A stretch of DNA of 64,000 nt from Zoroaster sp. YZ-2022 (GCA_029582265.1 CM055823.1:10142821-10206820); one strand, 5' to 3'. Shown: positions 23,444 through 35,115, numbered from the stretch's first letter. The notes: a model not told the origin generated them from the sequence alone. A program made the numbers and translations.

Positions 23444-23706
23444 ACAACACTGCTGTCCTTACTGTTGGTACTTATACTGTTTATAATGCAGTTATGTTTC
23501 CATGAAGCCTGTTTTTAACACACGTAGCATACTGCGCGTATATTCCAGCTGGATTTTTATGTCAAAATTGATTTTATTGGCTACCTTTGTCAATCTTGAT
23601 ATATGCTGAATTTAAAAAAGTCTTCATTTATTACCTTATCTTTTCCTCAAAAAGCTCACAGCCCCAAATATCTTCCTAAACTGAAATGATGTAATTATTA
23701 ATTTAC

Positions 23707-23814
23707 CTGTCTCCAACTGTGCTAACAGTGGACTGTTAGTCCCAGACGCTGTCGATGGTGGCGCTCTTGGAGCGTTGTTACTCGTGGTCGTCGGTTCAGT
23801 TGTTGGTTCTAGGG
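23707..23814 (-). CDS. Receptor exon 2: Thr/Pro stalk
   Basis: A 108-base phase 1-1 exon between cactttttag and gtaaatta. It encodes 35 full codons: LEPTTEPTTTSNNAPRAPPS, then TASGTNSPLLAQLET. The high Thr/Pro/Ser content and lack of cysteine indicate an extended, probably O-glycosylated spacer between the CCP domain and the membrane. Close paralogues on the plus strand are the longer, open exon at 12078-12266 and the broken one at 4581-4752. Flanking intron bases are also conserved among the copies. Confidence 0.85.
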
Positions 23815-24762
23815 CTAAAAAGTGCAAATGGAGTTTGGAATTTCACCATTACCAATGATATACCGTTCAGAAGCTTGCTTTAACAGTAATTTGTCCAAAT
23901 TAATTTATGATATGAATTGCTTTTGTGACATAATACTGTAAAAACTCTCACGATTAGTTTCTGAAATGTGTTTTTTACATTTATTTATTTTTCCTCAGGT
24001 ATTTATTTATTTGTCCTCAGGTAAAATACCAATGTCCGACGAAAAAGAATATTACCGGTAAAATAGCGAGAAAATGGGCGACACCATTTTTTAAGAGAAG
24101 CTACATCATTGTTATGTTGACAAAATGGCATCTATGAGTACAATTACTTTCTTTGAATCAAGATATATTAAACAACAACGAACCTGTGAAAGTTTCAGCT
24201 AATTACGTGATTGCATTCACAAGAAAATAGTGAAAAGGCAAACACCTCCGTATCAGGCGAACAGCCAGAAATGTGTCAATGGAAGGGCAGCGACGTTGTT
24301 AATTTTTTTTTTTTAAATAGCCCCAATAAATGTTTTGATTGAGGTCATAGATCGAACAGCTATACCCCATCATTATTTTGTCATAACAGGGCCTTTTTGT
24401 CTGTTAAGGTAATTTCAATGATGATAAATAGTTTTCCTAACTTTACACTCAGTATGTTTTTTTTTTAAGTTGTGATCATTTATGTTTTGCTTTTAGAATA
24501 TCAATAATGCACCGTCCCAAGAAGACATTTTTGCAAACGTTATAATCCAAATTGTTTTTGCCTGGTACATGTACAGTTTGACAGAGGGCGCTATTTTGTA
24601 AACAAAATTAGTGATGTCAAGTGTCGTCCTCTATGCTCCATCTCATCGACAATGTCCATGATGTCATTTGTGTATTGTAAACACTGAATGCCAATTAAAA
24701 TTTACAACACATGTAAATAAATGTTAACATTTAACTAATTGTTTTGATGAACAGTGTTTTAC
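23815..24762 (-). other. Intron between CCP and stalk exons
   Basis: No coding content. A tandem pair of 'atttatttatttttcctcaggt'-like words at 23978-24022 and the stretch 23990-24060 have counterparts in the decayed copy at about 4330-4440. Confidence 0.6.
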
Positions 24763-24987
24763 CTGTACATGTTGGCATGGAGTCGTTCCATGTGGCGCCG
24801 TTTCCTGTGTCCACGCATTCGATTGCTTGTGATCCATTAAAAATATATCCAGTCTCGCAGGAAAAACTTACACGAGTCCCGATGAACTTGAACTGTTCTA
24901 AATTATAAGACAGTGTTCGTGGATTCATGATGGTGTGGGCTCCATTGGTGGGTGGTCCTATTTCATTACTGCATACTCCTTGGGAAA
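24763..24987 (-). CDS. Receptor exon 1 (of those visible): CCP/sushi domain
   Basis: A 225-base exon, phase 1-1, with acceptor aaatggcag and donor gtaaaacac, encoding one complement-control-protein (sushi) module of about 65 residues. The four framework cysteines are in VCSNEI, VSFSCETGY, AIECVD and MPTC. The conserved aromatic/glycine pattern is present: GTRVSFSCETGYIFNG, then W in ATWNDS shortly before the last cysteine. CCP modules are extracellular protein- or glycan-binding domains, common in complement and adhesion proteins. The next exons encode a stalk, a membrane helix and a tail, so this is the membrane-proximal ectodomain. Upstream exons (signal peptide, other domains) are not visible and may lie in or beyond the 25811-26310 gap. 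Confidence 0.92.
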
Positions 24988-25514
24988 CTGCCATTTAAAA
25001 ACAGAAAAGTAGTTTATAGCAATACAAAGGATGTACATTTCCTTTAACCCACACGCATGCCCTTTGATCCTCCCGGCCAAACAACGTGATTTTACAGCCG
25101 TTAATCCCGCATAAACGTCCAAGGTAGTAATAAAAAAATCTGTTATTTTGGATAAACTTGTGAACCCGGAAAATGTACAACGAAAAATTACTTTAGATAC
25201 ATCAAATATAAAAGCAGTCAAATATTGAAGTGTGGCAGACAATAGTCGGCGGCTGACAACGACCAAAGATGCTTGAATTTCAGCAGTATTGGCCTACATG
25301 TATATAGGCCTATACTTAGACTTAAGCATTCAATAAATGTGCCCAACAAAATTGAATAGAGCATCAAGGCATGTAAAAATGACACTTATTCTCTGACAAC
25401 AGAGTTACAAATGCGATAGAACGTTCACTCATATTGGACCTCAAACTGAAAAGCAAACTTCACTAGCTGCATATGTTGCCTTGTTTGTTCATTTTCTTTG
25501 CGTCAAACTTCCAG
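24988..25514. other. Intron or upstream DNA of the receptor gene
   Basis: No defended coding sequence. The longer minus-strand frame (24958-25266) is mostly intron reading straight into the CCP exon. About 100 bases next to the exon match DNA before the decayed CCP exon at 3173. Confidence 0.5.
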
Positions 25515-25643
25515 ATTCCAGGGACGAATAGGATATGTTTCTACCAAGGAAATTACGAGGGAAACGAGATTTCGTTCAACTCTCGTGCAGAAATGTCCTG
25601 CTATGGGTGACAACGTTTCAACTTGCATCCTCTCTTCAGAACG
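25515..25643 (+). CDS. Candidate internal exon, unknown domain
   Basis: A 129-base stretch lies between a good acceptor (tttgcgtcaaacttccag) and a strong donor (gtgagtac). One frame is open throughout and would make a phase 2-2 exon of 42 full codons, including KCPAMGDNVSTCILSSE. The two cysteines and lack of hydrophobic runs would suit an extracellular module, but I do not recognise it. Another frame (beginning IPGTNRICFYQG) also looks protein-like but has a TGA, so a frameshifted relic is an alternative. It is on the opposite strand to the neighbouring receptor exons and next to an assembly gap. Confidence 0.3.
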
Positions 25644-25810
25644 GTGAGTACACGCACTTTTAATGAATAATGTTTGTTTGCCTTCTTGATTTGTTTGAAA
25701 AGAGGTTAATAACAGGGGCGGATCTAGGGTCGTGGAAAATGGGGGCCCACAATGAAAAAGGTGGGGGGGGCTACAGCCAAAGGGGGATATAAAGACCCAA
25801 CAATTTGAAA

Positions 25811-26310
25811 NNNNNNNNNNNNNNNNNNNNNNNNNNNNNNNNNNNNNNNNNNNNNNNNNNNNNNNNNNNNNNNNNNNNNNNNNNNNNNNNNNNNNNNNNN
25901 NNNNNNNNNNNNNNNNNNNNNNNNNNNNNNNNNNNNNNNNNNNNNNNNNNNNNNNNNNNNNNNNNNNNNNNNNNNNNNNNNNNNNNNNNNNNNNNNNNNN
26001 NNNNNNNNNNNNNNNNNNNNNNNNNNNNNNNNNNNNNNNNNNNNNNNNNNNNNNNNNNNNNNNNNNNNNNNNNNNNNNNNNNNNNNNNNNNNNNNNNNNN
26101 NNNNNNNNNNNNNNNNNNNNNNNNNNNNNNNNNNNNNNNNNNNNNNNNNNNNNNNNNNNNNNNNNNNNNNNNNNNNNNNNNNNNNNNNNNNNNNNNNNNN
26201 NNNNNNNNNNNNNNNNNNNNNNNNNNNNNNNNNNNNNNNNNNNNNNNNNNNNNNNNNNNNNNNNNNNNNNNNNNNNNNNNNNNNNNNNNNNNNNNNNNNN
26301 NNNNNNNNNN
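25811..26310. other. Assembly gap, 500 N
   Basis: Exactly 500 N, the same size as the gap at 47706-48205, so the length is a placeholder. The left flank (ggggcggatctaggg) has the look of a common interspersed repeat, which may be why the assembly broke here. Confidence 0.99.
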
Positions 26311-27797
26311 TCTCATCGGTAACTCAACAATCGACCTAGCTGTTTTTAAATATACAAGATTGGATTACTGTACAAGCCAATCACAAAATGGACTTGCATG
26401 TCAATAATATCTGCGTCTGCATATTTTGTATTACACAAAATTTGACATTTCTGGACCAGCGCTCCACAGAAAGCTAGTGCATGCTACATCAGATGTCGCT
26501 TAGCTGTTCGTAACGTCTTCTTATCGGTCTGCATGGTATATGTGACGTGTTCTCCCGAAATCAGACACTTTTGGGTAGAGCTCGAACTGAGAAACGCAAA
26601 AATATGCCTGGGGTGTATTTTGTGAATTTGAGTTTTGTAAATTATCAATATCTATAATGTTTATAACATCTTGTGAGAGTTTCAGATTAAAATTCATTGA
26701 TAAGTACAAGTTTTTACCGATTTAGAAGGGCATGTCAGTTCAGAAAATGATGAATTTGTTCTAATTTGTTTCAAAATGAGCAAAATTTACCAACTTTGCC
26801 AGTATGTTTTTTGTTTTCTTCAGAAGTCATTTCATTAATAGGTAACCCTTAATAAAGCAATTTAATTTCTTGATTCCTTCATAATAATAGAGAACATGGA
26901 GGACTCCACATTTTGATACAGACATGACCCTATTTTGACCCTTATTTCCGGTTCAAATCGAAGTTGAAGTTTAAAAAGCTCTTATTAATTGACGCAAATC
27001 TGAAGGGTATTTAAAAAATTCGGGTTTATATGTTAAGTGGGATCTGCTCTTTCAAAATATATTTGGTGATGTCATCGCTCTTAACAGTCATATTTTGCTA
27101 TCTTGAGAAAACTGAGACAGAATTTTACCAAATTTGGCACAATTGCACCATATTATGAGGAACAATTTTGTGATTGAACTGGAACTTACGGTTGGAAGAA
27201 TTTAAAATTATATTTGTATGTAAAGCGTATTGGGAACTTGTGAAATACACTATAATGAGCATGGTTAATCAATAATACCTTGATTTGGCAATTCAGAATA
27301 ATTGCTTGTCAGAGTGAGGCCGTGGGCGTGAGCGTGGCCTTTGGCGTGGTTGAAAACAAATGATCCGCATGGCCTTTCAACCCCGTTTGTTAAAATTTTA
27401 AATTTTGTATCGATCCATAGAAACCAACATGAAGTAGAGAGGAAATTAGTAGCATCGATTTACAACGTTGCTAACTCTACTGGAACCCACGAGTGTGCTG
27501 CAGGGTACAATTTACATTTTGACAATCTTCCGTTCAACGACTCGTTGATTTCCGTTATGTCGTATACTGAATAGATAACATGCCATCTTTGATCTTATAC
27601 TTGGACATTTTATTATTTATTTATATTATTTTATGGTATTTTGTTTTGCCAACCAGTGAAATACGTGATACGTGTACATGACTGTATGCGGTTATTGGAA
27701 CAGGCTAATTCTCATACACAAAGTATGGTGGCTAAGAGGGCGGAAAATTCCAATTGATCCAGCAATTTTGGCGAATTGGACATCGTTTCATTGTGGA
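26311..27797. other. Unexplained DNA, with a dispersed repeat at its end
   Basis: No defended gene. A frame at 27341-27574 contains ECAAGYNL, vaguely like part of a CCP module, but lacks the other cysteines. Bases 27625-27760 (gccaaccag ... tatggtggctaagag) match 45588-45690 and, in part, 34822-34840. In all three places the repeat follows an ATT/T-rich run. Confidence 0.4.
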
Positions 27798-28143
27798 GTG
27801 TCTGGCCGAGGGTCTAGCTTACCGGACTCAAGTTCTGGTGTTAGCAGCAGAATGTGGGTTCGAATCCCGGCCGTGACACTTGTGTCTTGAGCAAGACTCT
27901 AACCATATGCTTCTCTCCACCCAAGGGTTAAATGGGTACCTGTGAGGGCAGAGTAGGCTGGTTAGCCCTATATGCGCTAATGGCAGCAATTGAGCTGTAT
28001 ACTCCCCAGGGAGCTGAGATGGTATCAGGAATGACGGCGAGCCTTTATGAGCCTTATGAGCAGGGGTAATAATATAATGCGCCTTGAGCACCACTCAGTT
28101 GGTGGATACGTGCGCCACATAAGTCCACACACACATACATATT
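27798..28143 (+). mobile_element. tRNA-Leu-derived SINE
   Basis: The head (27798-27880) is clearly tRNA-like. It has tggccgagggtctagc (A box), a leucine-type anticodon arm ccggactcaagttctgg with CAA in the loop, gggttcgaatcccgg (B box/T arm), and end pairing gtgtc/gacac. A non-tRNA body and a tail (gcgccttgagcacc, ggtggatacgtgcgc, ataagtccac) follow, then an acacac-rich end. It cannot be a real tRNA gene because the D arm and variable region are altered and the sequence runs on as a repeat. A 5'-truncated minus-strand copy of the body and tail is at 34032-34195. Confidence 0.85.
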
Positions 28144-28520
28144 ATAGCAAAAATAACAAAACAAAAAATACAAAAATGCCGACGCGCAGGTTCAAGGCGA
28201 TCGCGCCTGAGCTGGCGACTTTTTGTTAGCCTAATCAGAAACAATATTTGGAAACGGTCAATCAAAAAGGTGTTTGAACGTCTGCTTTTTAACTGAGATT
28301 AGCCAGTTTCCTTTAGCTGAACGTATTTAAAGGTGACAACTCGAAATTCTATTAAAATGTTCACTTTTTTTTGGGGAAATCTTTGAGAGTGGATCACTAA
28401 AAGACTCTTTAGAATAATATAGTAATTAAATTGAACACGAAGTATATGAACAGTGTAAATCCAGCAAGCGCACACCATGATATGCTTTTAATTTGACCAT
28501 ACAGTGTTTAATGCTTAACT
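28144..28520. other. Unexplained AT-rich DNA
   Basis: Nothing supportable between the SINE and the MITE. Confidence 0.4.
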
Positions 28521-28818
28521 TTAACTACGGAAGCGTAGTACCGCCCGCCACATGAATAAAAAAAAAATCTCGCTCTTATCGTGTACATACACGATAACTA
28601 TCGTGTACGATAACTATCGTGTATCGTGTACGCACACGATAACTATCGATGTAAGTACGATAAAGTCAAAGATTATCGATGTACGTACACGATAACTTAT
28701 CTGTCATACGTACACGATAACTTTTAAACTTATCGTGTATGTACATCGATAATTATCGTGTACGTACAAGATAAGAACGAGATTTTTTTTGCAGTTCATG
28801 TGCCACTTCCGTACTTAA
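28521..28818. mobile_element. Palindromic MITE built of ACACGATA words
   Basis: The outer arms are inverted: ttaactacggaag ... ccacatgaa plus an A run and atctcgctcttatc on the left, and gataagaacgagat plus a T run, ttcatgtgccacttccgtacttaa on the right. The interior is a series of tatcgtgtacg / cgtacacgata words that pair with one another, so the whole element can fold into a long hairpin. No coding capacity. Confidence 0.75.
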
Positions 28819-30375
28819 CCATTGAAGAGACTGAATTTATTATTATTATGCTAGGGTCTACCATCAATTTGAATTCCGCGAGTCACAAATCCTACCACGG
28901 TACAACATGAATTCCAAAATGATTCTTAAATCTTACAAAACTGCCCGATGCACATGTCACTCCTCGATCCACCATTATCTCCTCCTGTGGGGAAAATGCA
29001 GGTGTCTTTAGATCGAGCGTACCGATTTTTGCAATGTTATAAATCTTTATAAAGCAAACACCTTGATCAACAAGGTCCGTCAAGCGTTGATCAATGTCCC
29101 CTGATGCAATCTGTAATGGTCCACATACCGGTTTTCTCAACTAAACGTCACGTTTCATTTTAGTTATTCATATTTCCAACCCTTTAATTCCCGAAGCAGA
29201 GGTGGTCGCACTCACGCCTGGCATGTCTCTTTTTAATTTCCCAGCGCGTTTATACAGACTAACCCCTCCGGTGGTCACACAGCCACATCCCCCGCAGCAT
29301 GATCGTTCTGTGACGGCAAACCACAGACTTGTGGTTTCTCGTCAAGAAAGCAAGATGGAGATATCATAGAAAGGATCCGGAATATTCATTAATTCTACTT
29401 TAGGAAGGATGTAGATTAAGCCGACAAGACTCTTCTGTGAGGAAATATCTCTTTAAATTAAACGACCCACAAGCATGACTGTACTTGTACTTGTAGGCCT
29501 GCTGCAGCCGAGATAGTTTATACTTCTTAATGGTACTATACCCCACAGGTACAGTGGATGCGTATCCAGGAAAAGACGGGATGTGGCCTCTTACCCTAAA
29601 GGGGATTAATTTTAATACTGTTACTAGGTTAAACAGTGGGTACCATAGCAACGTGATTAAGTTTGCTCACGTGGTCTTTACCTCAATGGGTCGTGGTCAA
29701 GATCACCCATGCCACGAGAGAAAAGACCAAGCGTCAAACATTAGCCACTCATAAATGTTACTCCTGGGACGGTTAACCGGTTAAACCAAATCAGGTGCCG
29801 ATTTCATTTAACCGGTTAACCGACCGTGAAAGATTCAGTTAAACGGTTGTGTAGAGCAAACTAACCGGTAACCGGACCGATGCAGTTCCAACTTAGCCCG
29901 TGAGTCTACAGTTATACTTGCATGATCAGTTATTTTTGCGTGATAATGGATATCGGCAGCCGATGACGTTTTATCGGCCATAAAGACCCAATGTAATCGC
30001 TTTTCATCCAACCAGGTTTCTTAACCTGTACTCAGGCATGTTTGAAAATGAATTCATAATAGTCTGGTCCCCACTGAATATTGTGACGCAGTCAAAGGTG
30101 TAGCTTGTTAATAACTTTTATTCAACTCGGTTCAAACTCGACTCACCGTATCATAATCATAGAATAGATTCAGTACGAATCTGGAACGTTCAACACAAAA
30201 AGTTAATAAGCATTACACTGCGTGTCTAAGATCGATATACGTTTAATTTAAAGAAGACATGATTTATAATGCAATTTATGTTCGAGTTATGGTCCAACAA
30301 CTGCATATAAAAACATGTGTACCATAATGTTATGTGGTGTCATGTGCAGTAAACCAATAGCATAGAAGGATTGTA
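28819..30375. other. Unexplained DNA with a cluster of aaccggttaa words
   Basis: No gene. At 29768-29880 there is a dense group of self-complementary ggttaaccggttaa words. Frames at 28892-29140, 29400-29651 and 29530-29754 have no recognisable domain. Confidence 0.4.
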
Positions 30376-30376
30376 T

Positions 30377-30743
<367 letters not shown>

Positions 30744-31906
30744 GGACTTATTCGTGCTGTAAACAGGAGAAAGTGGAGTAAGGACGATAACAGAATTGCA
30801 ATGGAATGTTTTATAAAGGAGCAAGCCAGAGAACAGAGGGTACAGAGAATGATTAACATATGGCAGGATAAAGGCATGTTTGAAATAAGCGAACAGCAGC
30901 TAACGAAAGTTGAGGTGGAAGAGATGAGTAGAATAATATCACGGACAGAGGCTGGGGATGAAGAAGTGCAGGAGGAGGAACTGGACAACGTGGTCGCTGG
31001 TGAGCTGGCAAGTTCCCAGAGTGCAGATGAGGTCAGTGGAGGAGTAGAGGAGGGAACAGAAGACTTGAGGGAGGAAGAGCTAGAGATTAGAAAGAGGATT
31101 GAAGAGGTAATGGTATTGGTAAAAGGGACAGGTAAGTGCAGTATTCCTGCAATGCGTCAGGTCCCAAGGAAAAAGCTGACAAATGTGTCAGTTATGGTCA
31201 GTAGAATCCTTGGGACGGTAAGTACTACTAATCTTTCTGAAATTAACGATCTTGTCTTTGCAGGTGCAATTGTAGTAGCGGAGAGATCAGGGGTAAAATC
31301 TTCATTCACAATCACAACATAAAGATAATAAACCTTGGTGGAAACGCAGACTCGAGGCCAAATTAACGAGTTACGCAAAGATCTCAGTAGAATAGAGCAA
31401 ATGGATAGAGGTGCAATGAAAGATTCAGATATGAGGAACAGATTAATAAAGAAGTATCAAGTAAAGGAAAGGGGATGAGTGTAGTTAAGGAGGAAATAAA
31501 GCAAAGGGTTAAGGCGAAGGCTGCTAAAGTAAAGAGGTACGATGACAGAGTCAGGCAGTTTCATCAAAATCGCCTATTCAGTACAAATCAACGTCAATTA
31601 TTCAAAGAAATGGACGGAAATGTGGCAACTCACAAGTGGCCCAGAGCCAGCAGAGGCAATGAATTTCTGGGTGGCCTTTGGGATCAACCTGGTGATCATA
31701 ACAGACAAGCAGAATGGTTAGCCGACGTGAAAGACGAGTTAAAGAATGTACAACAACAAGAGGAATTTCAGATTGATGTGAGCAAGGTGAAGAAACAGTT
31801 GAGGAAAGTGCCGAATTGGAAAGCCCAGGACCAGACCAAGTGCGGATACTGGCTAAAGAACTTCAGTGTCTTCACGAAAGAATAGCCCAGCAACTGCAAC
31901 AGCTTA

Positions 31907-32540
31907 GTGCGTGGCAACGTTCCGACGTGGATGACTGAAGCAAGAACGGTGCTCATCATGAAGGACATTAAGAAGGGTAACGTTGCAAGTAACTATCGAC
32001 CTAATACATGTCTACCCATGATGTATAAACTTCTGACCGGTATCATTGCAGAAGATCTGTATAGCCACATAGAAGATCGCAGTTATTTCCAGATGAGCAG
32101 AAAGGTTGCAAGCGGTCAGAGGAACGAAAGACCAACTCATCATTGATAAGACGGTGCTAAAGGACTGTAGGAACAGGAAAACTAATCTGGCCATAGCGTG
32201 GATAGATTACAAGAAGGCATACGACATGGTATCACACTCGTGGATTATGGAATGTTTGGATATGATAGGGGCAGCTAATGCGGTGAAGTGTCTTCTGGGT
32301 GAGAGCATGAAGACATGGAGAACAGACCTGATGGCCAATGATGAATGTCTGGTAAGGTAAATATCAGACGAGGTATTTTCCAGGGCGATTCTTTGTCTCC
32401 ACTGTTGTTTGTTTGGCGCTGTTCCTTTGACGATGATTTTGCGGAAGGTTAGTGCGGGATACGAGATGAGGAAGGATGGATGTAGGATTAACCATCTGCT
32501 CTTCATGGACGACCTGAAGTAGTTTGCGAAGAACAAGAAA
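31907..32540 (+). pseudogene. Reverse transcriptase domain remnants of the non-LTR element
   Basis: Read across several frames, this part shows the ordered RT motifs: NVPTWM and ARTVLIMKD (31910-31960), NYRPNTCLP (31990), [10 protein letters not shown] (32118), [11 protein letters not shown] with the first catalytic Asp (32190), and LFMDDLK with the catalytic Asp pair (32500). The last is followed directly by a TAG. Frame changes near 32100 and 32360 and stops make it inactive. The enzyme would have copied the element's RNA at a nicked target site. Present-day activity is ruled out by the breaks. Confidence 0.85.
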
Positions 32541-33252
32541 GAGATTGATTCATTGGTGCAGACTGTACGGATCTTCAGCGATGACATCAGCATGAAGTTT
32601 GGTCTGGTGAAATGTGCTGTGATGACCATGAAGAGGGGTAAAAGGGTACATTCGGATGGAATTACTTTCCCAGATGGCACACAATTGAGAGCGTTGGGTG
32701 AAGAAGAAAGTTATAAGTATCTTGAGGTGCTTGAAGCAGATCACGTACTGCACGAGGAATCAAAGAGAAGCTTAAGAAAGAGTATATAAGACGAGTGAAG
32801 AAGTGTTTGAAGTCCAAGCTGAATGGAGGGAATATGATAAAGGCGATCAACACTTGGGCTGTGTCGCTGATGAGATACAGTGCAGGAATTGTCGAGTGGA
32901 CTAAGGCAGATCTAGATGTTGCTGACAGGAAAATGAGAAATTGATGACGATGTACGGTATGTTACATCCTCGGTCGAATGTCAGCAGACTCTATCTACCG
33001 AGGTCAGAGGGAGGAAGAGGATTACTTAGTGTATCAGACAGCATTAACATCGAGAGAAGGAGCTTGCAGTGTCATGTAAGCAGTACTCGGGAAAAGTTGT
33101 TGAAGGTTGCACAGAAATACATGAAGGCAGACGAATTAGGTCCAAAGGAGTATAAGAATCAAAGAAGAGAAGAAAGAACACGAGATTGGCAGGAAAAACC
33201 ACTTCACGGCCGATTCCTGAGATGTACCGAAGAAGTGGCAATGTAGCAAGAC

Positions 33253-33870
33253 TTGGGAATGGTTGAGGAGAGGAGAACTAAAGAAAGAAACCGAGGTCTG
33301 ATTACTGCAGCGCAAGACCAGTCTCTGCCGACGAATGTGATGAAGGCAAGGATTGAGAAGTCAGATGTATCTTCAATGTGCAGAATGTGCAATGCGGCAG
33401 AGGAGACTGTATTTCACATTGTCAGCGAATGCAGAGTGCATGCTCAGACAGAGTACAAAGGCAGACACGACAAGTTGGCCAAGGTGATCCATTGGGATCT
33501 GTGTAAGTACAGTACGGTGTAAAGGTGCAATCGAAGTGGTACGACCATGTGCCGGAAAAGGTTGAAGAAACGGACCATGTCAAGATTCTCTGGGACTTCA
33601 ACATCAGACAGATCATGTTATAGAACATAGACGGCCGGATGTTGTTGTCTTGGATAAGCATGAGAAGATGTGTCATCTTATTGATAATTATAAGCTGTGC
33701 CAGGTGATAGTAGAGTAGCTTCGAAGGAGAAGGAAAAGGTACAGAAATATCAGGATTTGTGAGAGAACTCCGCAAGCTGTGGCAAGTCAAGGTGAAGGTT
33801 ATTCCTGTGGTAGTGGGAGCGCTGGGTACAATTCGAAGGCATTGGAGAAACATCTCAAGAGATAGGAACA
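33253..33870 (+). pseudogene. Zinc-knuckle and endonuclease region of the non-LTR element
   Basis: The frame at 33253-33522 carries CRMCNAAEETVFHIVSEC (C-x2-C ... H-x4-C), then EYKGRHDKLAKVIHWDLC, the conserved bridge to the restriction-like endonuclease of R2/R4-type elements. After a stop, other frames contain HVKILWDFNI, the PD-containing RRPDVVVLDK segment with CHLID behind it, and KLWQVKVKVIPVVVGALGTI. These are the endonuclease hallmarks, split by frameshifts. Confidence 0.82.
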
Positions 33871-34031
33871 TCTGTTAGAGTAGAATTACTACAGAAGGCG
33901 GCACTCTTAGGGACAGCAAGGATTCTGCGAAAGACACTCGAGATCTAAGGCTACGGGACGTAGCTTGACTCGAGATGTAACCGGCAGAAAGGAAAACAAG
34001 TTCTTTCTTTTCATGCTGTGCTAATGCGAAA

Positions 34032-34195
34032 TAATGTGGACTTATATAGCGCACGTATCCACCAAACTGGTGCTCAAGGCGCATTATATTATTACTACCC
34101 CTGCTCATCAGGGTCATAAATCATTCCTGAAACCATCTCAGCTCTCTGGGGAGTATACAGCTCAATTGCTGCCATTACAGCGCATATAGGGCTAA
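34032..34195 (-). mobile_element. 5'-truncated copy of the tRNA-Leu SINE
   Basis: The reverse complement matches 27965-28130 (ctatatgcgct ... gcagcaattgagctgtatac ... gcgccttgagcacc ... ggtggatacgtgcgc) but lacks the tRNA head. Its tail joins directly to the 3' end of the non-LTR element (gcgaaataatgtggac). Confidence 0.8.
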
Positions 34196-34770
34196 TCAAA
34201 CACAATTGTTCCCCTTAAATTTAAGCTTGCCCCCCTCTTGCCCCCCTCTTGCCCCCCTTTTGTTAATCTTAAATTATGACATCGATTCCATGCCCTGTCG
34301 AAAGTCTGCTCTGATAGTGACGATACTGCCCTTTAACACCAAGTATCTTTTACGTTAGTTGAGATTCAATAGAAGGTTTAATGTTCCACCAAACCCACGC
34401 CTTCATATACATGTATACAACAGCTTACATTGTTACGGTTTGTGAATTTCATTTTAATAACAGTCATGCCAAGTGACTCCTATGCTATTCATAATATTTA
34501 TGACTTATTCTCTCAACTGTATGTAATAAAAAGCATGGCGCCCGTAAGTGTCAAGTGTCAAGACATGGTCTATAAGATGTTGACCATGTTGTGGCTTAAT
34601 TAATAACGCGTTCTCACCAAACTAACTTCTGCTCATTCATTATTACATAAGTGTACTATTTTGCATAATAACAAGTTTACTCATCAAGTTGTAGCTTAGA
34701 AGTTGTAACAAGAAATTAGTGAAAATGTATTTTTCTCGATGTTACATTAGCCCCCAAAATCTCCGGTTTT
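34196..34770. other. Unexplained DNA with half a palindromic MITE
   Basis: Bases 34272-34335 (gattccatgccctgtcgaaag ... tgacgatactgccc) are one arm of the MITE family described at 19152 and 58473. A C-rich run (tcttgccccc repeated) lies at 34230-34260. No gene. Confidence 0.5.
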
Positions 34771-34978
34771 ATTATTATTATTATTATTATATTTTTGTAA
34801 TCTTTTTTTTTTTTTTTTTTTTTGCCAACCACTTCAATTAGTGTGAACATGTATTAAGATTTTCTTAAGATTTTCTCGATGGTTACATTAGCCCCCCAAA
34901 AAAAATCTCTGGTTTTATTATTATTATTATTATGTATGTATGTATGTATGTATGTATGTATGTGTGTGTGTGTTTGTA

Positions 34979-35058
<80 letters not shown>

Positions 35059-35062
35059 GTAT

Positions 35063-35115
<53 letters not shown>

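Larger units (their letters stand above)
30744..34033 (+). mobile_element. Non-LTR retrotransposon with C-terminal restriction-like endonuclease, decayed
   Basis: A nearly full-length but multiply frameshifted element. The order is: N-terminal region with WSKDDNRIAM and acidic/coiled sequence (30744-31320); RT with [30 protein letters not shown] and LFMDD (31900-32530); thumb with FGLVKCAVMTMKRGK (32600); then SRLYLPRSEGGRGL (32970). A CRMC..H..C zinc-binding motif (33379-33430) and a restriction-like endonuclease region with an RRPD-type motif (33560-33860) complete it. This domain order marks the early-branching, site-specific group (R2/R4/Dong/NeSL-like). Insertion at a TAA run fits the R4/Dong group, known for TAA-repeat targets, but the clade is my inference. 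The 3' UTR ends in ctgtgctaatgcgaaa. Confidence 0.85.

Noticed and set aside
25771..26407. Frames across N runs
   Set aside because: The residues are unknown bases in an assembly gap. The same holds for 47514-48298.
27341..27574. Possible CCP relic (ECAAGYNL)
   Set aside because: Only one of four expected cysteine segments is present and there is no intron match to other copies.
27798..27880. Functional tRNA-Leu gene
   Set aside because: The cloverleaf is imperfect (short D arm, altered acceptor and variable region) and the sequence continues into a SINE body with a second truncated copy nearby.
29530..29754. 74-codon frame with a protein-like look
   Set aside because: I could not link it to any family or find a second copy.
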